DNA from: Devosia aurantiaca
GTDB lineage: Bacteria > Pseudomonadota > Alphaproteobacteria > Rhizobiales > Devosiaceae
Direction: 5' to 3'
DNA length: 64,000 bases
NCBI RefSeq assembly: GCF_011058215.1
Contig: NZ_JAALFG010000003.1
Location: 186,001-250,000 of the forward strand
Shown in pieces: positions 35,154-42,320 of this stretch. The position numbers and the translations under genes were made by a program. The first letter of the stretch is position 1. The number at the start of each line of letters is the position of its first letter. The notes beneath the pieces are model-generated. The model searched no databases. It was not told the DNA's origin and worked only from the letters and a program-made list of their open reading frames with translations.

Positions 35154-35644
35154 TGGGGGCGATCCCGATCGATGGCGACGGGCGCTTTTCGGGCTATGCC
35201 AGCGTCTTTAACCGGCTCGACGGCGGCGGCGACGTGGTGTTGCCGGGCGCGTTCAGCAAGAGCCTCAGCCGAAAGCGCGGGCGCATCCGGCTCTTGTTCC
35301 AGCACGATCCCAAGGAGCCGGTGGGCATATGGGAAAGCCTGGGTGAGGACAGCCACGGCCTCTTCGTTTCCGGGCAACTGACCGGCGGCGTGCCGCGGGC
35401 GGAAGCGCTGCGGCGGCTGATCGAGGCGCGGGCGCTCGATGGGCTTTCGATCGGCTTTCGCACGGTCAAGGCCAGCCGCGAGCCGGGGACAGGCCATCGC
35501 CTGCTTCATGAGATCGACCTTTACGAAGTGTCGATCGTGACCTTTCCGATGATGGAGGACGCGCGCATCGCCGCCCCCTCACGGCCGGCGCGGCGATTGC
35601 CGCCGCCACACGACAAATCCGCAACCGATAGGGGAAACCGATGA
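35153..35644 (+). CDS. GTA prohead protease (gp4), HK97/U35 family
   Basis: A 163-residue serine protease that trims the capsid protein during head maturation. It has the family pattern SGYASVFNRLDGGGDVVLPG near the N-terminus, catalytic His in LLFQHDPKEPVGIW (about residue 50), and Ser in LDGLSIGFRT (about residue 97). The chosen ATG at 35153 overlaps the stop of the 46-residue gene; homology to proteases starts right after it. It overlaps the capsid gene by four bases. Confidence 0.9.
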   Translation: MGAIPIDGDGRFSGYASVFNRLDGGGDVVLPGAFSKSLSRKRGRIRLLFQHDPKEPVGIWESLGEDSHGLFVSGQLTGGVPRAEALRRLIEARALDGLSIGFRTVKASREPGTGHRLLHEIDLYEVSIVTFPMMEDARIAAPSRPARRLPPPHDKSATDRGNR

Positions 35645-36867
35645 TGGATCGGATCGACGACGGCCTTGAAATCAAGGCCGGCGCAGGGGGCGATATTGCC
35701 CAGCTGTTCAGCGAATTTTCGACCGCGTTCGAGGAATTCAAGCGCACCAACGACCAGCGCCTGGGCGAGATCGAAAAGCGCGGCACCGCCGATGGCCTGC
35801 TGGAAGGCAAGCTCGACCGGCTAAACCGCGTGCTCGACGGGCACAAGGCGGCGCTGGACCGCGCGCAGGCCGAGCGGGGCCGCCCGGCAATCGAGGGCAA
35901 GGGCGTGGGCCTGCCGGATGGCGAATATAAGGAAGCGTTCTCTTCTTATGTGAAGCGCGGTGAGGAAAAGGCGCTGCAGACTGGCGTCGCGGCCGATGGC
36001 GGTTACGTCGTGCCGGCCGAGGTCGAGGGCGAGATCACGCGGCTGATGACGCATCTGTCGCCGATCCGCGCCATTGCTGGCGTGCGACAGGTGTCGGGCG
36101 CGGTCTATAAGCGTCCGATCACCGTCTCGGGTCCGCAGACCGGCTGGGTGGGGGAGACGGCGAGCCGTCCCACAACCAGTTCGCCGACGCTGGCGGAGCT
36201 GAGCTACCCGACCACCGAACTTTATGCCATGCCGGCGGCGACCACGGCGTTTCTCGACGACGCCGCGGTGGACGTGGGGCAGTGGATTGCCGACGAGGTC
36301 AATGCAGCCTTTGCGGCGCAGGAAACCACGGCTTTCGTCTCCGGCGACGGGGTCAACAAGCCCGAGGGCTTCCTTCATGCCGAAACGGTGGCGGAGGCCA
36401 GCTGGGCCTGGGGCAAGCTGGGGTATCTGGCCACCGGCCAGTCCGGCGCGCTGCCGACGAGCAACGCTTCCGACATCCTGATCGACCTCGTTTATGCGCT
36501 CAAGGCCGGCTATCGCCAGAATGCCAGCTGGGTGATGAATCGCAAGACGCAAGGCGCGCTGCGCAAGCTCAAGGATGCGGACGGCAACTATCTTTGGCAG
36601 CCGGCAGCGGCGGCCGATGGCAAGGCCAGCTTCATGGGCTTTCCGCTGGTCGAGGCCGAGGACATGCCCAACATCGCGGCCAATTCGTTCTCGGTGGCCT
36701 TCGGTGACTTCAAGCGGGGTTATCTGATCGTGGATCGCCAGGGCGTGAGCGTCTTGCGCGATCCGTTCTCCAGCAAGCCGTATGTGCTGTTCTACACGAC
36801 CAAGCGCGTGGGTGGCGGCATCGCGGACTACGACGCGATCAAGCTCCTCAAGTTCGGCGTGAGCTGA
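35641..36867 (+). CDS. GTA major capsid protein (gp5), HK97 fold
   Basis: A 408-residue capsid protein. Residues 1-100 form the helical delta domain (EFSTAFEEFKRTNDQRLGEI), removed by the protease. The mature HK97-fold part contains GGYVVPAEVEGEITRLM, GWVGETASRPTTSSPTLAEL, FVSGDGVNKPEGFL and the C-terminal FGDFKRGYLIVDRQGVSVLR. The reading frame is intact. Two G/C palindromes separate it from the head-tail connector gene. Confidence 0.95.
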   Translation: MMDRIDDGLEIKAGAGGDIAQLFSEFSTAFEEFKRTNDQRLGEIEKRGTADGLLEGKLDRLNRVLDGHKAALDRAQAERGRPAIEGKGVGLPDGEYKEAFSSYVKRGEEKALQTGVAADGGYVVPAEVEGEITRLMTHLSPIRAIAGVRQVSGAVYKRPITVSGPQTGWVGETASRPTTSSPTLAELSYPTTELYAMPAATTAFLDDAAVDVGQWIADEVNAAFAAQETTAFVSGDGVNKPEGFLHAETVAEASWAWGKLGYLATGQSGALPTSNASDILIDLVYALKAGYRQNASWVMNRKTQGALRKLKDADGNYLWQPAAAADGKASFMGFPLVEAEDMPNIAANSFSVAFGDFKRGYLIVDRQGVSVLRDPFSSKPYVLFYTTKRVGGGIADYDAIKLLKFGVS

Positions 36868-36877
36868 GCTCTCGTAA

Positions 36878-36993
36878 GCCCCTCCCCCTTGTGGGGAGTG
36901 GTTGGGGTGGGGGTGCCGGCAGTTCTGCAGGCACTGAGTTCGCTGCTCTTACGACACCCCCACCCTTGATCCCTTCCCACAAGGGGAGGGAGA
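36878..36993. repeat. Inverted pair of G/C palindrome modules after the capsid gene
   Basis: Two modules (about 36878-36917 and 36952-36993) face each other. The first reads CCCTCCCCCTTGTGGGGAG followed by GGGGTGGGGGT; the second is ACACCCCCACCC followed by CCCACAAGGGGAGGG. They fill most of the 168-base gap, which contains no gene. Confidence 0.65.
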
Positions 36994-37035
36994 CGACTGC
37001 ACTGCCCGCGCATAACAATCCAAGGATCAAAAAAC

Positions 37036-37602
37036 ATGACGTCCTATCTCCTGGCGGGGCCCGCTGCGGAGCCGGTTTCGCTTGCAGAGGCGAAGCTGTT
37101 CTTGAAGGTCGATGATGCGGCCGAGGATGGCCTGATCACCACGCTGATCGGCGCGGCGCGGCTGCATGTGGAAGGCGTGACGGGGCAGGCAATGATGCCG
37201 CAGACCTGGCGCGTGGTATTGGACGATTGGCCGGCCAATGGCGTGGTCAAGCTGCCGGTGGCGCCGCTGCAATCGGTGACGGCGATCACGGCGACCGATG
37301 ACAATGGCGGCAGCCACGATATCGCGCTTGGCCAGTTCGGCTCGGAACGGGACCGCTTGCTGGTACCCCGCGTGGTTGTCGGCATGCCGCTTCTGCAGGA
37401 GAGGGGTGGCATCGAGATCGACTATGTCGCGGGTCTGGCGACGGCGCCGCATGAAGTGCCGGCCGATCTGCGCCAGGCCGTGCTGGCGCTGGTGGCGCAT
37501 TGGCACGAGCACCGCGATGCGGTGATCATTGCCGGGTCCGGCGCGGTGGTGCCGAGCGGTTTCGACCGCCTCGTCAGCCGGCACAAGCGGGTGCGGCTAT
37601 GA
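37036..37602 (+). CDS. GTA head-tail connector protein (gp6)
   Basis: A 188-residue protein of the phage gp6-like head-tail connector family. PVSLAEAKLFLKVDDAAEDG near the N-terminus is the family's most recognisable part, followed by LITTLIGAARLHVEGVTGQA. The C-terminal RQAVLALVAHWHEHRDAVI completes the helical fold. It forms a ring below the portal. It overlaps gp7 by four bases. Confidence 0.88.
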   Translation: MTSYLLAGPAAEPVSLAEAKLFLKVDDAAEDGLITTLIGAARLHVEGVTGQAMMPQTWRVVLDDWPANGVVKLPVAPLQSVTAITATDDNGGSHDIALGQFGSERDRLLVPRVVVGMPLLQERGGIEIDYVAGLATAPHEVPADLRQAVLALVAHWHEHRDAVIIAGSGAVVPSGFDRLVSRHKRVRL

Positions 37603-37943
37603 GCGGGGACAAGGTGCCGCCGATCGGCACGCTGACCGATCGGGTGCAGCTCAAACGCCGCGAAAGCCTGGGCGATGGCGGCGGCGGGCACCGGCGCATT
37701 TATGTTCCGCTGAATTCAGTTTGGGCGCGCGTGCGCAGCCTAGCTGGGCGGCAGGGCACCAATGCCGACGGGCAGGCGGTGGCGGTGTCGCACAGCGTGG
37801 TGATGCGCTTTCGCAGCGATATTTCGGCCGGCGACCGCATCGTTTATCGCGGGCGCAACCTCGATGTGGTGAGCGCAGCCGACCTTAATGGGCGGCGGGC
37901 ATATCTGAGCTGCGCCTGCAGCGAAACCAGCTTTACGGGGTAG
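37599..37943 (+). CDS. GTA head closure / head-tail adaptor protein (gp7)
   Basis: A 114-residue protein of the phage head closure family (gp7, SPP1 gp16-like). LTDRVQLKRRESLGDGGGG at the start and WARVRSLAGRQ are typical, and AGDRIVYRGRNLDVVSA matches the second half. It sits between the connector and the tail. ATG 37599 overlaps the gp6 stop. Confidence 0.85.
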   Translation: MSGDKVPPIGTLTDRVQLKRRESLGDGGGGHRRIYVPLNSVWARVRSLAGRQGTNADGQAVAVSHSVVMRFRSDISAGDRIVYRGRNLDVVSAADLNGRRAYLSCACSETSFTG

Positions 37944-37946
37944 GTC

Positions 37947-38339
37947 ATGCACCCGATTGCAAGTCTGCAGGCGGCGCTGGTCGAGGCGCTGGAGGGCGAT
38001 GCGGCACTGACGGCACTGATTGGGGCGGGTGGCGTGTTCGACGCGCCGCCGCGTGGCCGTCCGGCGCCATATCTGGTGATCGATCGGCACGACATGCGGC
38101 AGACCGATGGCGACGAGGCCAAGGGTCAGGAGCATCGCGTGCTGATCCATTGCTGGAGCGACCAGCCGAGCCGGAAACTGGCGCTGGAGATGGTCGCGCG
38201 CGTGGTGGCGGCGGGGTTGGAGGCGAGCCCGGCAGGGCTCGTGGTCACCCATGCCGAGCATATGCGGACCGAGACGGTGATCGACGGCAAAACCGGGCAG
38301 GCGAAGGCGGCGGTGATGCTGCGGTTTTTGACGGAGTAG
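37947..38339 (+). CDS. GTA tail completion protein (gp8), DUF3168
   Basis: A 130-residue DUF3168 family protein, equivalent to a tail terminator or completion protein. Features are QAALVEALEGDAALTALIG, FDAPPRGRPAPYLVIDR and VLIHCWSDQPSRKLALEMV. It starts 4 bases after gp7. A G/C palindrome pair follows before gp9. Confidence 0.87.
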   Translation: MHPIASLQAALVEALEGDAALTALIGAGGVFDAPPRGRPAPYLVIDRHDMRQTDGDEAKGQEHRVLIHCWSDQPSRKLALEMVARVVAAGLEASPAGLVVTHAEHMRTETVIDGKTGQAKAAVMLRFLTE

Positions 38340-38354
38340 GGGCCGGGGCCGGGG

Positions 38355-38472
38355 CCACCCCCACCCCGCCTCCCCCTGCAGAAGGGGAGGAGTCCGATCG
38401 AGTTTGCGGCGAGTGCGCGGCAAGCACCGAAGCAACTCCTCCCCCTCCTGAAGGGGAGGTCGGGTGGGGGTC
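38355..38472. repeat. Inverted pair of G/C palindrome modules between gp8 and gp9
   Basis: A left module at about 38355-38393 (CACCCCCACCCCGCCTCC, then CTGCAGAAGGGGAGG) and a right module at about 38434-38472 (CTCCTCCCCCTCCTGAAGG, then GGTCGGGTGGGGGTC) face each other across about 40 bases. They fill the gap between gp8 and gp9. Confidence 0.65.
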
Positions 38473-38491
38473 TTTCTCAAAGGAGATCAAA

Positions 38492-38905
38492 ATGGCGGCG
38501 CAGAGCGGCAAGGATATGCTTTTGAAGCTCGACCAGACGGGGTCGGGGAGCTTTTTGACGGTGGCGGGGCTGCGTACGCGCAGCATCAGTTTCAATGCGG
38601 CGAGCGTCGATACGACCGACCAGGAAAGTGCCGGGCGCTGGCGGGAATTGCTGGCGGGCGGCGGGGTCAAGCGCGCTTCGGTCTCGGGGTCGGGCGTGTT
38701 CAAGGACGGCGCTTCGGACGCGGCAATCAGGGCGCTGTTCTTTGCCGGGACGATCCGCAACTGGCAGCTGATCCTGCCAGATTTTGGGACCGTGGCGGGA
38801 CCGTTTCAGATCGTGGCGCTGGAATTTTCCGCCGATCATGCGGGCGAAGTGACGTTCGACCTGGCGCTGGAAAGCGCTGGGGAAGTGACGTTTGTGGCGG
38901 TTTAG
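38492..38905 (+). CDS. GTA major tail protein (gp9)
   Basis: A 137-residue major tail (tube) protein of the TP901-1/GTA family. It begins MAAQSGKDMLLKLDQTGSGS and contains TVAGLRTRSISFNAASVDTT, DQESAGRWRELLAGGGVKRA and SGSGVFKDGASDAAIRALFF, all typical. ATG 38492 is chosen because AGGAG lies 7 bases upstream; the open frame further upstream runs through the repeats. Tail tube subunits stack into the short GTA tail. Confidence 0.9.
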   Translation: MAAQSGKDMLLKLDQTGSGSFLTVAGLRTRSISFNAASVDTTDQESAGRWRELLAGGGVKRASVSGSGVFKDGASDAAIRALFFAGTIRNWQLILPDFGTVAGPFQIVALEFSADHAGEVTFDLALESAGEVTFVAV

Positions 38906-38926
38906 GCTGGCCTGACGGTTGGTCTG

Positions 38927-39030
38927 TCGCCTCCTTCCCCCTTGAGGGGAGGGAACGAGGGTGGGGGTGGTTTTGTGGTCCATTGATGGACCCCCACCCC
39001 CAACCCCTCCCCTCAGGGGGGGAGGGGTGC
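38927..39030. repeat. Bipartite palindromic element (copy 1) between gp9 and gp10
   Basis: CCTTCCCCCTTGAGGGGAGG, a GAGGGTGGGGGTGG stretch, a short GGTCCATTGATGGACC core, and then the inverted counterparts CCCCCACCCCCAACC and CCTCCCCTCAGGGG. The whole is about 100 bases and nearly the same as the element at 42187-42288. Confidence 0.75.
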
Positions 39031-39062
39031 AAAAGGGCCGATAGTGCGGCGCGAGGAAAAGA

Positions 39063-39377
39063 ATGACGAACATACATCGAGGCGAGATCGCGGCCGAGAT
39101 CGGCGGCGAGCGGGTGACGCTTTGTCTGACGCTTGGGGCTTTGGCCGAGTTGGAGGCGCGGCTGGGCGCTGGTGACCTCGCCGGGCTGGCGGAGCGGTTT
39201 TCGGCGGGCAGGATTTCGGCGCGGGATCTGACGGCGATCCTGGGGGCGGGGCTGCGGGGCGGTGGCAATGGCATCACCGATGACGATCTGGCGCGGCTGA
39301 CCATCGAGGGCGGACTGCGCGGGGCGGCGGAGATTGCGGTGCGGCTGCTCAAGGCAACCTTTGGGGATGGGGAATGA
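39063..39377 (+). CDS. GTA gp10 family protein (tail assembly)
   Basis: A 104-residue gene transfer agent family protein. VTLCLTLGALAELEARLGAG, then LAERFSAGRISARDLTAILG and LRGGGNGITDDDLARL match the known pattern. It is probably a tail assembly chaperone. It overlaps the next gene by four bases. Confidence 0.85.
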   Translation: MTNIHRGEIAAEIGGERVTLCLTLGALAELEARLGAGDLAGLAERFSAGRISARDLTAILGAGLRGGGNGITDDDLARLTIEGGLRGAAEIAVRLLKATFGDGE

Positions 39378-39565
39378 AGCCCTTTCCCTGGAAGAACGCG
39401 ATGGGATTTGGCCTCGGCGTCTTGCGGCTTCCGCCGGACCAGTTCTGGCGCATGACGCCGCGCGAGCTGGCGTGCGCCTGGGGCGCGGTGATGGGCGAGC
39501 GGGCTGGGCCTCTGGATCGGCCGGGGCTCGAGGAACTGATGGAGCGTTTTCCCGATGGCCACTGA
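39374..39565 (+). CDS. GTA tail assembly chaperone (rcc01693-like)
   Basis: A 63-residue protein of the short phage tail assembly chaperone family found in GTA clusters. RLPPDQFWRMTPRELACAWG is the family motif. It lies in the gp10.1 position and overlaps both gp10 and the tape measure gene. Small chaperones at this position normally help load the tape measure protein. Confidence 0.82.
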   Translation: MKPFPWKNAMGFGLGVLRLPPDQFWRMTPRELACAWGAVMGERAGPLDRPGLEELMERFPDGH

Positions 39566-40102
39566 TCTTTTTGGCGAGAGCTTCCGCGACGAGCTGAGCG
39601 ACGTTTCGGTGGAACTGGGCCGCATCGGTGACCTGGCGGACGGGGTTGCGCGCTCGGTGAGCCGGGCATTTCGCGGCGCGGTGACCGATGGCAAGTCGTT
39701 CCGATCGGTGCTGGGCGATATTGCCGGCGCCTTTGCCGATATCGCGCTCAAGGCGGCGTTCAAGCCACTGGGCACGCTGGTCGGCGGGCTGGTGGAGAAC
39801 CTTTTACCGCGACCAATCCGGCGCTCGGCGGGGTTACGGCCTTTGCCAAGGGCGGGGTGATCGCGAGCCCCAGTTACTTTCCGCTGGGCAAGGGCATGGG
39901 GCTGGCGGGCGAGGCGGGACCGGAAGCGATCATGCCGCTGCAGCGTGGGGCCGATGGACGGCTGGGGGTCGCGGGTGGCGGTGGCGCGGTGAACGTGACG
40001 TTCAATGTGACGGCGAGCGATGCGCGGAGCTTCACCCAGAGCGAGGCAGAAGTGAGCGCGATGCTCCTGCGGGCCGTCCGGCGGGGTTCTCGCAGCGCTT
40101 GA
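39555..40102 (+). CDS. GTA tape measure protein (gp11), frameshifted as given
   Basis: About 182 residues after repair. Adding one T to the TTTT near 39803 gives ENLFTATNPALGGVTAFAKG and joins the two pieces. The N-terminal half (DELSDVSVELGRIGDLADGV, FADIALKAAFKPLGTLVGGL) and the C-terminal ASPSYFPLGKGMGLAGEAGP, then EAIMPLQRGADGRLGV, match GTA gp11. The small size fits the short GTA tail. The stop lies inside the left arm of a long palindrome. Confidence 0.82.
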
Positions 40103-40237
40103 TCTTCAGGTGATGCCGGCCTGCAAGCGGTAGATTTCTCCGCTTCCGGTGCTCACGTACCCAAACGTACGCTGCGCTCCGGTTCTCGAAATCCACCCCT
40201 TTCGGCTCGGCCTGACCTGAAGCTCCACGCGCTGTAG
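40092..40237. repeat. Imperfect 145-base palindrome between gp11 and gp12
   Basis: The ends AGCGCTTGATCTTCAGGT and ACCTGAAGCTCCACGCGCT are near inverted repeats (CTTCAGGT/ACCTGAAG exact). Inside them GGTAGATTTC and GAAATCCACC, then CACGTAC and GTACGCTG, also pair, centred on CCCAAACG. Such hairpins resemble non-autonomous or REP-type elements. It fills the gap before gp12. Confidence 0.5.
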
Positions 40238-40259
40238 TGCCATACTGAGAGAAAAAGAG

Positions 40260-40877
40260 ATGACCTTTCATCATACGAGGTTTCCGCTCGACATCGCGCT
40301 TGGGGCGCGGGGTGGGCCGGAGCGGAAGACCGATGTCGTGCAGCTGGCGGGCGGTGGCGAGCGGCGCAATGGGCGGTGGCACCATTCGCGGCGGCGCTAC
40401 AATGCCGGCTATGGGGTGAAATCGCGGGCCGATATGCAGGCGGTGCTGGCCTTTTTCGAGGAAAGGCGCGGGCGGCTGCATGGGTTTTTGTGGCGCGACG
40501 GGCTGGATCATTCTTCGGGTGGAGCGGTGCCGCTGCCGACCGACCAGCTGATCGGGACCGGCGACGGGGTGCGCACGCAGTTTCAGTTGAGCAAGCGCTA
40601 TGGGGCGGCGTTCGACCCCTATCTGCGGACCATCGCCAAGCCGGTGGCGGGCAGCGTGCGGGTGGCGGTCGGGGGCGTCGAGTTAAGTGGCTGGACGGTG
40701 GATGTGACCACCGGGATCGTCGGCTTTGCGGTGGCGCCGGCCAGTGGCGCGGCGGTGACGGCGGGGTTCTTGTTCGATGTGCCGGTGCGCTTCGATACCG
40801 ACCGGTTGGACATCGAGCTGACGAGTTTCGATGGAGCCGAGGCGCCGAGCATACCGCTGGTGGAGATTTTGCCATGA
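40260..40877 (+). CDS. GTA baseplate hub protein (gp12), DUF2460
   Basis: A 205-residue protein of the TIGR02217/DUF2460 family, a distal tail component. It begins FHHTRFPLDIALGARGGPER and includes HSRRRYNAGYGVKSRADMQA, FFEERRGRLHGFLWRDGLDH and LSKRYGAAFDPYLRTIAKPV, all typical. The frame is intact. It overlaps gp13 by four bases. Confidence 0.92.
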   Translation: MTFHHTRFPLDIALGARGGPERKTDVVQLAGGGERRNGRWHHSRRRYNAGYGVKSRADMQAVLAFFEERRGRLHGFLWRDGLDHSSGGAVPLPTDQLIGTGDGVRTQFQLSKRYGAAFDPYLRTIAKPVAGSVRVAVGGVELSGWTVDVTTGIVGFAVAPASGAAVTAGFLFDVPVRFDTDRLDIELTSFDGAEAPSIPLVEILP

Positions 40878-41763
40878 GGGCAGTGGCGGACGGTTTTGCC
40901 GCGCACCTGGCGCAGGGCGAGACGACGACGGCGCATTGCTGGCGCGTATTGCGCAGCGATGGCGTGGTCCTGGGTTTTACCGATCATGATCGGGCGCTGG
41001 TGGTCGAGGAACGCGCTGCGCGCCGATGCATGGGTTCGATGGCGGCGAGGTGCCGGCGCGCCTGGGGGCACAGGTCGAGACGGGCGAGGTGCTGGGCGTG
41101 CTAGCCAGCGCGGCAATCGCCGAGGACGATATTTTGCTCGGTCGTTATGACGGCGCGCAGGTGGAAACCTGGCTGGTGAACTGGGCGGCGCCGGAGCAGC
41201 GACTGCGCCTTCGGGTCGATACGATCGGCGAGATCGTGCGCGAGGATGGGGTGTTTCGGGCCGAGCTCCGATCGCCGCAGCAGGCGCTGAACGCGGTGCG
41301 GGGCCGGCTTTATCAGGGGCTCTGCGATGCGGTGGTCGGGGACGCACGCTGCGGCATCGACCTGACGTTGCCGGCGCATCGGGGCACGGCGACTGTTTTG
41401 GCGGTGATCGATCCGTTTCAGGTGCTGGTGGCGGGCCTGGGCGGGTTCGACGAGGGCTGGTTTGCGTTTGGCGTGGGGCACTGGGGTGCGGGCAGGCGCG
41501 AGGGCCTGGCCGATCCGGTGCTGACGCATCGACGGCAGCCGGAAGGCGATGTGCTGGGCTTTGCCGCCAAGGTCGGCGAGTGGGTGGAGTCGGGCGATGT
41601 GCTCGAGGTGACGGTGGGCTGCGACCGGCGCTTTGCGACCTGCAAGGCGCGGTTCGGCAATGGCGTCAACTTTCGCGGCTTTCCGCATGTGCCGGGCAGC
41701 GACTACGTGCTGCGCCATCCGCGCAGCGGCGATGCCATGGATGGACGGGCGGTGGTGCCGTGA
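40874..41763 (+). CDS. GTA gp13, DUF2163/BR0599 family, frameshifted as given
   Basis: About 296 residues after adding one G near 41008 (GAGGAACG to GAGGGAACG), which joins VLGFTDHDRALVVEGTRC to HGFDGGEVPARLGAQ. Family signatures are CWRVLRSDGVVLGFTDHDR, YDGAQVETWLVNWAAPEQ, VVGDARCGIDLTLPAHRG and GCDRRFATCKARFGNGVNFR. The Cys residues in the second half fit the Fe-S or metal-binding site known in RcGTA gp13. It is a hub component. Confidence 0.88.
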
Positions 41764-42181
41764 AAGCGGATCTTGTGGTGGCGGCGGCACAAGAATGGCT
41801 GGGCACTCCCTATCGGCATCGGGCGTCGACGCTGGGGGCAGGGTGCGACTGCCTGGGGCTGCTGCGCGGGGTTTGGCGCCAGCTTTATGGCGCGGAACCG
41901 GTGGCGGTGCCGGCCTATCGAGCGGACTGGCGCGGCGAGGCGGATGGGGCGCTTCGGGCGGCGGCCGGGCGGTTTCTGCTCCCCGTCGAGGGGCCGGTGG
42001 GGGGGCGGGGCAAGTGGTGTTGTTCCGGCTCGGTGGCATGAGCGAGGCGCGGCATTGCGGCATCATGGTTTCGGCCACCCGGTTCATCCATGCGCAGGAG
42101 CATCTGGGCGTGGTGGAGGCGAACCTGACCGAGGGCTGGGCGCGGCGTGTGAGCGGACGGTTTGAGTTTCCGAACATCTGA
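41760..42181 (+). CDS. GTA cell-wall peptidase (gp14), NlpC/P60 family, frameshifted as given
   Basis: About 140 residues after adding one G to the seven-G run near 42000, which joins LPVEGPVG to GAGQVVLFRLGG. The catalytic Cys is probably Cys31 in GAGCDCLGLLRG, His in RHCGIMVSATRFIHAQ. It degrades peptidoglycan locally so that the GTA can deliver DNA. GTG start at 41760 overlaps the gp13 stop. A bipartite palindromic element follows. Confidence 0.88.
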
Positions 42182-42186
42182 GGCTC

Positions 42187-42288
42187 GGCTTCCCTCCCCC
42201 TTGAGGGGAGGGACTGAGGGTGGGGGTGGTTGGGTGGCCAGCTGATGGACCCCCACCCCCAACCCCTCCCCTCAAGGGGAGGGGAGCA
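42187..42288. repeat. Bipartite palindromic element (copy 2) between gp14 and gp15
   Basis: About 100 bases, almost the same as copy 1: CCCTCCCCCTTGAGGGGAGG, a GAGGGTGGGGGTGG stretch, CAGCTGATGGACC, then the inverted half CCCCCACCCCCAACC and CCTCCCCTCAAGGGGAGG. The two copies differ mainly in the centre. Both lie directly between two GTA genes. Confidence 0.75.
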
Positions 42289-42320
42289 GTCCGATGCGCT
42301 TACCAAGATAGGAATTAGAC

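Noticed and set aside
39555..40102. Programmed ribosomal frameshift in the tape measure region
   Set aside because: Programmed shifts in phage tails occur between the chaperone genes upstream. Here a missing T in gp11 itself explains the break, matching the window-wide pattern.
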